From positions 62,001 through 126,000 of the forward strand of contig JAGFNX010000131.1 of NCBI GenBank assembly GCA_017657125.1: a stretch of 64,000 bases of DNA, in the 5' to 3' direction. Shown here piece by piece: positions 9,851-20,120 of this stretch. This DNA is from Scopulariopsis brevicaulis. Taxonomy: Eukaryota; Ascomycota; Sordariomycetes; Microascales; Microascaceae. The translations under genes were made by a program, and so were the position numbers. Position 1 is the stretch's first letter. Each line of letters starts with the position of its first letter. Under the pieces are notes generated by a model. That model searched no databases, was not told the DNA's origin, and saw nothing but the letters and a program-made list of their open reading frames with translations.

Positions 9851-10807
9851 CTAAGCAGGGATAAAATCAACCAGCCTCAGCTTCTCAAAGGCCAGAATCG
9901 CCGCATCGCTCTCGGCTGCCACGGCCTTGGCCGTGGCGCCGTTCCAGCCCCTGTCGGGGCCCCACGCGAGCTGGTGCGAGGGCGTGATGGCATTGAGGAG
10001 CCCCTGCATCATGGCGCCCGAGATCTTGACGCTCGACCACGCGTCGAACTCGACCGTCTCGATGCTGGGCACCGAGTCGAGGATCTCGGTCATCAGACGC
10101 CGGGAGAACTCCTCGTAGAACCCCTCAGAGCGGCGGAACCCCTTGAGCGCGCTGTCGCTGGGGTCGATCTCGACGTAGACCCTCAGCCTCCGAGCGCGCT
10201 CGCAGTGCCGCAGCCCCAGCGCGTCGTTGACAACCCACCCGCGGGGCGGGTTGTTAAAGCCCGGCCCCAGACGGAGCTCTAGGTTCGTGATCCACGCGCG
10301 CTGGTTGGGCGTCAGGCGCGCGAGGAGCGGCTTCTTGGTCTTGAAGAAGCGGCCCGGGTGGATGGGGAAGACGCGGAACGTCCTCCCGCCGTAGAAGGCG
10401 GCGCCCGCCTCGTGGTAGACCTGCTTGCAGGCGCGGAGCAGGATCAGCTGCTTGTAGATGCGCTTGTAGTTGTCCGGCTCGAGGTCGACGACCTCGGGGC
10501 AGGCGGCGAAGTGGTAGCCGTAGACGCGGAGGCGCAGCTCCGCCGGCAGGTCGAGGAAGTTGAAGCCCTTGGGGGGTGCTTCCTCGGGCTTCTCCTCCTC
10601 GGGCTTCTCGGGGTCGTCGTCGTCGAGTTCGTCTTCGGACGGGTACTCCGAGGGGTAGGCGGAGCTAAGGGGCGTCGTGATGGCAGAGGGGATGGGCGTC
10701 GGGAGGGCCGACTGGACGGGCGTCGGGGAGCGCCTCGACGGCTTCGATCGCCGCGCCATGACGGAACACTGACGGTCTCCTTCGGATGGTCGCGGGGGGG
10801 TATTCAC
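9851..10807 (-). CDS. F-box-like protein
   Basis: Up to 318 residues, single exon. A disordered, Ser/Pro-rich and acidic N-terminus (DELDDDDPEKPEEE) precedes an F-box-like motif, FNFLDLPAELRLRVYGYHF, near residue 85. This is the short N-terminal F-box/2EXR type common in Pezizomycotina, followed by a family-typical region (LLRACKQVYHEAGAAFYG). Such proteins are thought to act as substrate adaptors of SCF ubiquitin ligases; the substrate is unknown. A second Met at 10759 (MARRSKPSRRSP) is an equally good start. Confidence 0.7.
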   Translation of the reverse strand: MNTPPRPSEGDRQCSVMARRSKPSRRSPTPVQSALPTPIPSAITTPLSSAYPSEYPSEDELDDDDPEKPEEEKPEEAPPKGFNFLDLPAELRLRVYGYHFAACPEVVDLEPDNYKRIYKQLILLRACKQVYHEAGAAFYGGRTFRVFPIHPGRFFKTKKPLLARLTPNQRAWITNLELRLGPGFNNPPRGWVVNDALGLRHCERARRLRVYVEIDPSDSALKGFRRSEGFYEEFSRRLMTEILDSVPSIETVEFDAWSSVKISGAMMQGLLNAITPSHQLAWGPDRGWNGATAKAVAAESDAAILAFEKLRLVDFIPA

Positions 10808-13456
10808 AGGTCACGGTCTATATCTTTTACTCGTTGATCGCCGTGGCGTGCGCCGTGGCAGGGATCGTCGGTGCGGGTTTCTTCAGCGGCACTCGTGGGC
10901 GGGGTGGCAACGGAGAGATCCGGTCTCGCGGTACAGAAAAAAACCAGAGGGTGGTCCATTTCGGTAGTTACAACGTGTCTGGATACCACCCTCTAGTATG
11001 CAGCAGTCTTGCCGGTCATCGTGGGCGGCTGGTGCAGAACGAGAGTTGAGAGTTGAGTACGGTTGTTGGCGATGGGTTGCCCGCGAGTTTGTAACGGGGA
11101 AGAAAGACGGCGGGGGCGGCGGGATCGGAAAAAGGAAAGAGATGGGGCGACGGGTGGGTGGGGACGAGTCCGGGTGGGGCATGGTCCAATGGGCGCACGT
11201 GAGGCCCTTCCCCGGGATTAGGTGTGCTAGCGTCCGCATATGCACGTGCACAGTGTGGGGAGACGTTTCCTCGACCCCCTGCTGGTGCCCGTCAACGGGT
11301 AATTACCGAGTACAAGTACTTAACGTTGCAGCCATTTCCGCCCGCGCAACTCTCATTTATCAATGCGTCGATTATCAGGCATATCCGGTGCTTTTGGTGT
11401 TGCATCGGGCCATGGGGCTACCCATTTCGGATAGAGGATTCGAGGAGCTGCCATGGGTGAACCTACCGGCGGAGGTCTTGCCCCGTCTTACGGACCGCTC
11501 ATTACTTGGCCTCCGCCCGAGCTCTGCCCGCTCCCAGCCTCCTCTTTGGCTATAATGTTCTCCGGAGCTCCGCGTTAATCCCGCCGTTTGTCCTTCGAAT
11601 GTGTCTCGTGGCCTCGGCGAACCAGTCAGGCGACTGTACACGGAGAGCCAAGATGGGCTGAAGAGCGTATCTTCTTTAAGCCGTTACATATCCCCAAAGA
11701 CGGTCTCACCTTGTCCACCGCCACCATGTTTTCATCTCACTTGGGTGTGACTCAACAAGCCTACGTATGGAAAGGTCATGGCGCACTGGGCAGTTGTCAT
11801 TTCCGGGCCGTTTACGACTAAAGGCCTCCAACCACGCCTAGTGTGAACATATCCTCCAAACTTATTGTACAAGCATGTAGGTCTTAGTTGGCTACACATA
11901 GAACCCCCGATGTTCAAGGTTATTCTTGAAAAAGAGACAGACTAGCCGTATTTGCGATCTAGGAAAAATTGGACTGTCTAAGAAAGATTGGACTGTTCCA
12001 AAGCTAGCGTCAACTGAAAGTGTCAACTATCGGATCACCGAGCCTGGGGAAGAGGGCCCTGACAGCCCGGATGGCAAAAGCCAGATTCTAGACCACCGGA
12101 TTGTTAACTAGGCACGCCGGCGCAGGAAACGTGCTCCAAAAGACCTCGAGGCGTGAGACGTGTTCCTTCACCTACTTGAAAGTCACGTTGAGCGGCATAC
12201 CTCTGTGGACTGCCTGTACATCAAGTCGCAGAGGCGGACGGAGGTCCGTACAAGCCCGTGAATAGGAGACGCCCGTCAGCCTACCTGGGGAACTGGCGGG
12301 AGGTGACTATCCTATAACCTAAGTGCACATCATTTCTACCCTGGAAGAGTAACGACTTCGAGATAACAGGGGCATTGCCTAAAGGGTGAGAAGCCGAAGG
12401 AAATTACCGTCGATTCGGGGGGAGGCGGTTTTGCATAACGTTTCGGGAGGTAACGTTCTTAGGATAGAGAACCCTTTTCCTAAGCAGGCTGGCGTTGATT
12501 CATAACGGGAGCTCGGGATAAAAGAGTTCTCATTTTACGCTATGGAATCTCGGAAACACGAGGGGATGAAGCTACAGTATAGGGGCGGCAAGGCTACAAA
12601 GGCGGCTAAGGCTAGTGGGTTGGTGGAGGGATTCGATCCGTCATTTGTCAATATCTCTAATGCTATAGGGATTTGCTTTGACCATGTGCCTTAGGCAGGC
12701 AGTGAATCAGGGGCTGCCGAACGACTTGAATGGGACGTATCCATGCCGCAGTTTTGGTGAGGCAACCCCTCCCCACACGCATGACCCCGCTCCCCCGTAC
12801 CTTCGGCTTTCGCAAAGATCTCTTCATACATCTATGCCAACAAATTCCATAAAAGGCTCAATAGACGCCCTGCTAGCTGCGTCGAACATTACACCACCTG
12901 TAAAGATAGCTGATGTGGCGTTATGTCGACCCGAGACGCCATCTAGCTACGGGAGATCAAGCTCCGCCAGATGATAGAGGGAGGGGGAAAAGGGGCTTAT
13001 GTCGTGTCAGAGAGGATAGAGTAATAGATCGCATGACGTCTGAAATCTTGTAATTGACGATGATATCTGATACACAACAGCAGCAATCTATCAGTTCCGG
13101 GATACGACCGTTGGAAACTATCTTATCCAGGTTCAAGAACGAGGTACATGGGTTTATGGTCTGGAATGAAGATGTCGAATTGGGGTTCCGGCGGCACTTG
13201 TTGAGCCGCGTCCGTCAGCGAGCATAACCCCCTTCCCCACTTAGAACGGCGGAGCCGCTGGGCTTGCTTGATTCCGTCTCACAAATTCGAACCTTGTGCT
13301 CCGCCTGCTATCAAGCATGCCCGCCTTATTAGCTCGGCGATCTTACATGTGAAATGAGACAAGGGGTGTTGTCGATGATTGTCTCTGAGGCTAGATGCGG
13401 GTAGGACCAACCGTGATAGCTGACTGCCAAGCAACTACATTCTAGTTTCCCGTTTC
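10808..13456. other. Gene-poor region, no supported gene
   Basis: About 2.6 kb between the F-box gene and the Cys4 mini-protein. Base composition appears to shift from GC-rich to more balanced after about 11.3 kb, and the open frames are short and interrupted. A 50-codon frame starts at 12541 but matches nothing I recognise. A tRNA-like fossil lies near the right end. It reads as an accessory, repeat-derived segment. Confidence 0.5.
13270..13345 (-). other. tRNA-like fossil (A-box and B-box resemblance)
   Basis: On the minus strand, GCCGAGCTAATAAGGCGG resembles the D-arm/A-box of class II tRNAs. About 30 bases on, ACAAGGTTCGAATTTGT forms a five-base-pair T-arm with a seven-base loop. No matching acceptor stem can be found, and the B-box has TT where CC is usual. 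It is a decayed tRNA or a tRNA-derived element, not a working tRNA gene. Confidence 0.3.
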
Positions 13457-13669
13457 TCATGGATTCGAAAGTAAATAGCCGTAGCAGCCATTGCACATGA
13501 GAGCGTCCCAATTCCCGCCGTCCGTGGCAACTAGCTTTGCTTTCTTCTGCTGGTTGCAACGATGGCAGGTAAAGGCTGTGGCCTTGGCGAGCCGGTATTG
13601 GCGGAGGGTGCCGCGAGGAGGGTATTCCTTGACTATTTCGTACTGCGGTGACTCAGGATCGGTCGCCAT
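13457..13669 (-). CDS. Cys4 mini-protein (zinc-ribbon-like), function unknown
   Basis: 70-residue frame with two Cys pairs: FTCHRCNQQKKAKLVAT and, 17 residues on, LMCNGCYGYLLS. The CxxC...CxxC spacing is that of a small zinc ribbon. I recall similar short proteins ending CNGCYG-LLS in other filamentous fungi, but no function is known to me. It lies in the gene-poor accessory-type segment on the same strand as the SRPK-like kinase and MADS-like genes. An additional exon cannot be excluded. Confidence 0.5.
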   Translation of the reverse strand: MATDPESPQYEIVKEYPPRGTLRQYRLAKATAFTCHRCNQQKKAKLVATDGGNWDALMCNGCYGYLLSNP

Positions 13670-14278
13670 GATGCCAGGGGAACGGATTGGATATCAGAGA
13701 TCGGGATAGCTGGGAATGTGATTGAAGAGTCACTGGGGTGTCGAATGCGGGGTCTTGGTGACGATGCGAGAAGCAAGGAAATTCGGCTTGGGCAGCAATT
13801 GGTCATTAAACAAGAGCGCCCTTCAATAACTGAACGAGATAGGATCAGGTGATGACTTGCCAATACCAGGTGCAACCCCAGTCAGGGTAGTACAAGAACG
13901 TCGCTTAGGATCGCCTACTCCGTAACCCTCATAGGTCTCGACGTCGCCCCCCTCAGGCCTAAAAGTAGGTACAGCCGGACATGAGTTAACGATCATACCA
14001 AGCAGACCTCTATTATCCTCTATCTAAGAGCATACATGGATTCCTGTTCTCAATCCTCCGCGTGACTTCCATCTACCGCACTCGAAGCGCAGCATAGCGA
14101 GCCGACAAGATAGTACTACCCTAAGATAATAGAGCTAGAACCAAAATGCAACCTGATTATTTGTTCCCTGCTGATTGAAATTCACAATCCGTAGATGTGA
14201 ATAATGCAGAGATCTACCCAAATGACTCATCTTGTCGGACAAACCCTCGCCACCATAGTCACTACACTATCGAGCTAG
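13670..14278. other. Intergenic region, no gene seen
   Basis: About 600 bases of balanced composition between the Cys4 mini-protein and the kinase gene. Confidence 0.5.
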
Positions 14279-15868
14279 CTACGGAGACTCGAGCAGCTTG
14301 CTAGTATCAGGACGCTCCTCCGGGTCAGGGCTCACCATTGACCGAATAACCCCTAGGAACTCCTCTTTCTTCGCACCCGACAGGTCAGTGTTTTTGCTGA
14401 ACTGCTCCAGCGAGCAAGGCGGAAAGGTTGAAGGTCTAAGAAGATTGCCTGTATAAGTTAGTAATTGTCCAACAGAGAGCAGCGTCGGTGTCGAGGACCG
14501 CCGGTAGGATATCTATACCGCCCGCATTGAAATATCGATCTCGGTTCTTGGATCGATCCAGTAGTCGTTTTGGCATACTTCCAAGGACAGCGGTCATTTG
14601 GGCCAGGTGAGCTTCGGGGGTATACTCATCCTTCGGTGTCCACATACCATCGAAAAGAAGCTGACCCTCCGCAAGTTCCCAGATCTATTCAGGTAAGCGT
14701 CATCATGCTATGGGATTCAGAGGTACTAAGAAGAAACTTACTATTAAGCCAACATTCCATATATCCACCTTGTGATCCCATTCCGCCCCAATTATCACCT
14801 CAGGCGCCCGTAGCATCTGGGGTTGGATCCATTCCGTCAGGTGCCTTTCGATCCAACTCGCTACCGCCAACTGGTTAGACTGCGCGCAAATTTATTATAT
14901 GGATTTAGCGGCTTACCGGTTCCAAAATCCGCTAATCGGACCGAAATATCGGTTGTGCGAGCGATATCCTCCTGGGCGGATGAGACTTGTACGGATTCCA
15001 TATAGAAATCGTTCGGAGGGGCTAGTGACGGGGTATCGGACCGAAAGGCCTCAGACGGTGCTTTCTGAAACATCTCATTGATGGCCGAAGTCTCGACAAG
15101 AATGTTTGAGGGCTTGATATCTGTAGGTACCGTCAGAAGCAGGACGAAATAGGAGGGCCGGGGAGGGTGGAAGGGCTTTTGCTCGCTGTTATCGAAACAA
15201 AAACCACGTATAAAGACTGACCGGTATGGATAACTCGACAGGTGTCATGTAGATATGATAGAGAAAGCAAAAGTTGCCTTGAAATATCTCTTATAAGGGG
15301 CGGAGGAATCTTCAGTTTGGAGAAGAGACGCCTATACTTTGACATATCGGGACCCATTGCCTTAAAGACAAGACAGACATGGTTTCCATTAGGGCCATGG
15401 TGTTCGAAATCGTCAAAAACGCCGAGGATCTTGTTTGCACCGGGCTTAGAGGTGCCTTGACGTCTCAGGTATCTAAGAATGTCTAGCTCAAAAGTGTCGT
15501 CTCCTTGTCCGAAGGAGTCAGCCGTCAGGATTTTGAGTGCAACGTGCTGCTTCGATCTAAAGGTTGGTCAGATAATAATCGAACCTGAATGTCTCTTCAA
15601 AACATACTTACCTTCGATAAAAAGCAAGCCAAACGATAGAGTAAACTCCATATCCAAGCTTGCCGACGATTCTGTATTTGTCGTCGTTGAACAGGTCTCC
15701 GATTCTGACAGGATGGTAGCCTCCCTTGCAATATCGGGTTATGCTTTCCTCTGAAATCGGAGGCAGGGAGTATAGGTGTTTAGATGATAGGCTGAATAAC
15801 GACTTCAGGCGAGACACCCTAGCACTAAGAATGTTTCCGAAAATCTTTATTGCTGTCGTGAATGCCAA
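14279..15868 (-). CDS. SRPK-like serine/threonine protein kinase, six exons
   Basis: Exons at 15868-15612, 15556-15222, 15120-14917, 14860-14742, 14684-14519 and 14448-14279 join in frame to 416 residues. Kinase motifs are complete: the N-terminal lead YCKGGYHPVRIGDLF typical of SRPKs, Gly loop GKLGYGVYSIVW, VALK lysine, the catalytic loop VIHTDIKPSNIL (HTD in place of HRD is normal for SRPKs), ADFGTASW, RAPEVIIGAEWDHKVDIW and a C-lobe ending PDPEERPDTSKLL. SRPKs phosphorylate SR splicing factors; fungal lineages also carry many divergent copies of unknown role. The spacer between the lobes is short, unlike housekeeping SRPKs. It stands alone in a gene-poor segment, suggesting an accessory copy that is still intact. 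Confidence 0.85.
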
Positions 15869-16041
15869 AAGGCGTACTGAAGAGGATGTGGACTGTTTGA
15901 TTCAGCGCCGTGATGCTTGTTGAGGATGCATCACGTGATGAACTCGTAGGGTCATTTCTCTTCTTATCTCGCTATGTTTCTATGTCCGAATTGTCCCTAG
16001 TTGTGCCCGATACCGCTAAGTTCCCGAGGCGAGGCTGCTAC
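15869..16041. promoter_or_regulatory. Kinase promoter with 12-base palindromic E-box
   Basis: A perfect palindrome, CATCACGTGATG (15929-15940), lies about 60 bases upstream of the kinase start codon. Its core TCACGTGA is the preferred site of many fungal bHLH factors (Pho4-type or Cbf1-type). Binding is inferred only. Confidence 0.35.
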
Positions 16042-16429
16042 CTATCCTTCAGATTGGCTGTGTGATCCATCAAGGTCGCTAGCCTCTCCTCTCTGCTTCA
16101 GTGACCGTTGTCTCCTTCGTATAAAACTTGCTGGCGTTCTCTTAACGGGAACAGGGTAGTTTTTCCCCTGTGCATGGCTAGTAGTTGATGGGTGGATGAT
16201 GAGATTCGGCACGTACGATCTCTGACTTCGATATCGACCACGAGGCCTCGCTAGTGGATATATACTCATAGTGTTGCTGTTCACGACGCAGTAAGATGTA
16301 CACGTCAGCCCGGTAGCGCTGGATTATTTCGTCCCATCTCCGCATGATGCTTTTAGTAGCTCTCTCAAAAGTCTCGTTCGTCCTCTCGCTGTTGCCCCTT
16401 GTTAATGGGTGAGGCGTGGGCTCCGACAT
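16042..16429 (-). CDS. MADS-box-like small protein
   Basis: Two exons (16429-16217 and 16167-16042; donor GTACGT, acceptor CACAG) give 112 residues. The segment ERATKSIMRRWDEIIQRY followed by ADVYILLRREQQHYEY has the helix then beta-hairpin pattern of MADS/SRF domains (RRxTxxKxxxEL...ADVxxLI...YEY). It is followed by SWSISKSEI and NYPVPVKRTPASF, a block I recall from short MADS-like fungal proteins. It lacks the classical basic N-terminal MGR lead, so it is a divergent or truncated member that may not bind DNA. The upstream end is uncertain. Confidence 0.5.
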
Positions 16430-17576
16430 TTCCCTTTACGTACTTGAAGGGAAACTTGGCTGGGAGTCTCCACGGGCGGGTGAAACATCTTTTACATTCC
16501 TGATATAAGATCTTGCGTCCCAAAAGAAGGTCCTGCTTCCGCCTCCTGGGATACTGGGGTAGCAAAATAATAGAATCCCGTTCCCAGGTAGCAGGCATAT
16601 CTAAAAATAGCCCTCACGGACGCTTAGCGTCGAAGAAATATTGAGACGCACTTAGCGGACTAGTAACAAAGCCATCATTTTAAAGTCGGCTCTCTTTCCC
16701 ACAACCGTCGTGTTAGCCTAAAGCCATCGTTTTCGGAGAAAAGCAAGATTTTTCTGACAAGGCGAATCTCTTCGCTTCTTTTCTATGACATGTGCCACAG
16801 GGTTATTTCAGGTCGTCGAAGTTCGGGCAATACACAGGTATCCGTCACGACTCTCGTCTATTTAGTGGCATAGGTATACATATACAACCCTAGCAAGGTC
16901 TGAACTGTCAGAGCTTCTACAAGTTTTCCAGAGAAACGAAGACGTGTCATCGGTTGTAAGGAGAGGCGGGCTCGCGGGTGGTGCTTGAAGCGGAAGCTTC
17001 GTCATAGCGCTATCCTTGCGTGCCCCGATGCAGGGGGTTTCTAGAATGCCGTCGACGAGCGGCAAGAACCGGAAGTTGGAGCCATGGAAAAATTCTAGAA
17101 AAGCTTATCCCGATGACATGGTGGTTGTCTGGCTCGCCTTTTCTTATACACAGACATGAGCTTCAGCTCCCCTCCCGTCCGGGACTTCTGGTAGCACGAC
17201 GTGTCTCGATTTTATTTTCAGAGTAATTATTTAAATTAGATTTCCCTCCTTTTCCGGAATATGAGAAGGGGAATAGCCGCATCCTCTATATTTAATTTCT
17301 TGCGAAGCCCGTTGGCTCGTCTACGTGGCACTTGGATTACCCTCGTTCATGGTATCAAGAGCTCTAAAACGGCGTCCAATCACACAGCTGGCGGGGCCCC
17401 TCCAACCCCGCCAATGACATGCCCCACCCGCGCATGCAGTGGGTCCGTTGCATCATACATCATACATGATCCAACAGCTCCGTGATCCCAAGCTCCCCAA
17501 AAAAAAGATCCAACCGAAACAGGCACCCACTTTCCGTACCCACGATCCCGCCTCCCTCCTAAGACCACCGCCCACG
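16430..17576. other. Gene-poor region, no supported gene
   Basis: Moderate base composition with scattered stops. A 67-codon minus-strand frame (16862-17065) has a hint of coding character but no recognisable motif. The right end is the upstream region of the Vta1 gene. Confidence 0.5.
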
Positions 17577-19050
17577 ATGGAGTCGATCCCCGCGAACCTC
17601 AAGCCGGCCGAGATCGCACGGTTCATGCACCGGGCAAACCAGCTCCGGCAGGTGAAGCCCGCGATAACTTACTGGTGTGCGTCACCCCGCGTTCCTCCGA
17701 ATTCTGCTCCAGGCCGATGCTGACAACCGGGTAGGCGAGTACTACGCCGTCAACCAGATTCTCTCGAAGCAGCTACACAACGCCGATGAGGAATGCCTCG
17801 CGTACACGACGGACCTGATGGACAGGCTGGAGAAGGTGCGGGGGAGCCCTGGCTCCCAAGCTCCCCGAGCTTCGACACAGGCTGACAAGTGGGGGTAGAT
17901 GAAAACGGAGCACGCGGAGGACGACGCCATAGTCGACGACACGGCAGGGCAGGCCTACGTCGAGCAGTTTGCGCAGCAGACGTTTGACCGGGGCGAGAAG
18001 GTGCTGCGGGCCGACAAGGTGACGAGGTACGTCCCCGCCCCCGCCCTCCCCCTTCCCTTTCCCCGAGACGAGACATCCCCTTCCCAAACGTCCAAACTTG
18101 TCTAACGGCGTCTTGAACCTAGACAAACGGCCGACACATTCGACGCGGCGGCGGCCTTCTTCCAACTCACGAGCGTTTGGGGCCCGCCGGACGAGGAGAC
18201 GCAAAAGAAGATCAAGTTTGCAAAGTGGAACGCTGCGCGCATCCTGCGCGCCATAAAAGAGGGGCGGGACCCCAACGAGTCGAACCCGAAGCAGGACGAG
18301 GAGGCCCCGGACGACGAGGGCGTGCCCGATGAGGAGGCGCCGCAGCGGTCCGCAGCTGAGCAGAGCAAGGGCGCGGAGAGCCCGCACCTGCCTCCGCCGC
18401 CGAAGCATGCTTCGGCGTTCACGCCACCTTCGCCGGTGAGCCAGGCGTCGCCGCACCCGGCTGACCATGTTCCCTCGCCTTATTCGAGGGTAAGCGGGTC
18501 GCCCGCGCAGCCGTCGCAGCCGCATTCGCCCCCCCCGGGGGCCACAGACCCCTTCGCCTCGCCGCCCATTCCGCCGCGGCACTCGCTCCACTTTCCCGAA
18601 GCGACGGCCGCGGACGCGTATACCCCTCCCCCCATCGAGCTGCAGCCTACGTTCCCTGGTCCAAGCGTGATGGCCGCGCCGGGGCCGGGACAGGTGTCAG
18701 GGAAGGCCCCGACGTCAGCGCCGACCTCGAGTCCCTGGCCGCAGACTAATGCCTCGCTCGCGGCGTCTATGCACGGGTTCGGGCAGCAGTACCCTCAGTC
18801 GCAGTCGCCGGCAAATGTTCCGCCTACTTCCTCGGGACAGCATCATCAGCAGCAGCAGGGACGGGTACAGGCGCAGGCTGCCAGCGTGGCGCAGCAGGTT
18901 GGGGGGTACGGGAGTGGTCCGGCGGACGATGTCAATGTCGCGAAGGCGGAGAAGCATGCCAAGTGGGCTATTTCGGCGCTGAACTTTGATGATGTGCCGA
19001 CTGCGATTAAGGAGTTGCGGAATGCGCTGGAGACGCTGGGAGCCAAGTGA
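17577..19050 (+). CDS. Vta1-like protein, activator of the ESCRT ATPase Vps4
   Basis: Exons 17577-17676, 17735-17835, 17899-18026 and 18123-19050 encode 418 residues. The N-terminus (PANLKPAEIARFMHRANQLR ... AITYWCEYYAVNQILSK) is the Vta1/LIP5 MIT-like domain that binds ESCRT-III subunits; LTSVWGPPDEETQKKIKFAK belongs to the same domain. A long Pro/Ser/Gln-rich linker follows. The C-terminal helices VAKAEKHAKWAISALNFDD and VPTAIKELRNALETLG form the VSL dimerisation domain that stimulates Vps4. The role is multivesicular-body sorting at endosomes. Introns are 58, 63 and 96 bases; the ATG lies in a CACGATGG context. Confidence 0.92.
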
Positions 19051-20120
19051 GGGAGTCAGTTGGGAGGGAGTGAGCTGGTGATGAGCGGGATAGTAGCTGC
19101 AAGGCGGAAGAGATTGGAGCGGGGGAGGGTGTGGCTTGGTGATGGGACATGGATTATGTTTATATGATCAGTATATTGACTTTGGGGGGTTACACTCGAG
19201 GCAGACTTGGCGTCGCGAGAATGAATATGCGAGTGACGGCATGCTTGATTTTCTTTTGGCGGTAGCAGCAGTGGAAAGATGGCAGATATAGAGGAGCCAA
19301 CCGCTGGTTGGAATTCAAAGCACGCTATTAGCTACGAGCCATCTCGAGCTCTACATCCAGGTCGAGCGGGCCACTGAGGCCGTCAGACCCCAAGCTCCGA
19401 GCTTCAGAACAGCACCAGGCGTCCATCTGCGAGACGCAGCAACTGCTCGGGCCGGGGTATCACCCACCGCCTGGGCTTCAGGTTTTGGTATCACAGGAAC
19501 CAGAAGTGACTGTCTACAAGGTCGGAAGGGAGTGGCAATAGCTGGTAGTCGCGATGCGAAGGCGGGGTCTGTCGTATCGTTCTTAGCGGTGGATGGAGAG
19601 GAGACGGTGCTGTAGCAGGGTGGGAGCTAGGTAGTGGGTATCTGATAACACCGGAAGAAAAAGTCGACTGAAAACCCGTATTCTTCCGCTCTCTTGCCAG
19701 CTTGGTACCGGGCAAGCTGTCTCGACTCGCTATGAAGCTCCGTGTTTTGTCAGCGCCAATCAGACTTATCTTGGGAGCTATGTACGTAGATGTAGATGGA
19801 CCCTGTATTACGGAAGGGAAAACATGTGGTTACCTGCAGCTCGGCGGGGTTTCGCGCGCCAGCAGGGGTACCCGCCCCGCCCCGCGAGCCTAAATACCCG
19901 CCTGTACCTATTTACGTGGTCTTTTTGGAGCTCCAGCTTCGACAAATACCTCCCGCCGCTCCTTCCACCGTGGCATCTTGCCCGCTCTTTTCCCTTCACA
20001 ACCACCTGGGACGCGGAATGTCCAGCCGCTTTCATTCTCACTGAGAATCTCCTCCCGAATCAAACACAACACGCGACACGCGACACTCAACGGCACCGTC
20101 TTGTTTGAGCTCCCGCGACA
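19051..20120. other. Intergenic region between Vta1-like and PDI genes
   Basis: 3' region of the Vta1 gene and upstream region of the PDI gene. No supported gene. Confidence 0.5.

Noticed and set aside
12120..12640. Sequence that at first sight recalled ribosomal RNA (short GGCGGGAG and AAGGGTGAG-like strings)
   Set aside because: Only short strings match; order and spacing do not fit 18S or 28S rRNA.
16862..17065. 67-codon minus-strand open frame
   Set aside because: Plausible composition but no motif, no splice support and no neighbour relation; too weak to call.
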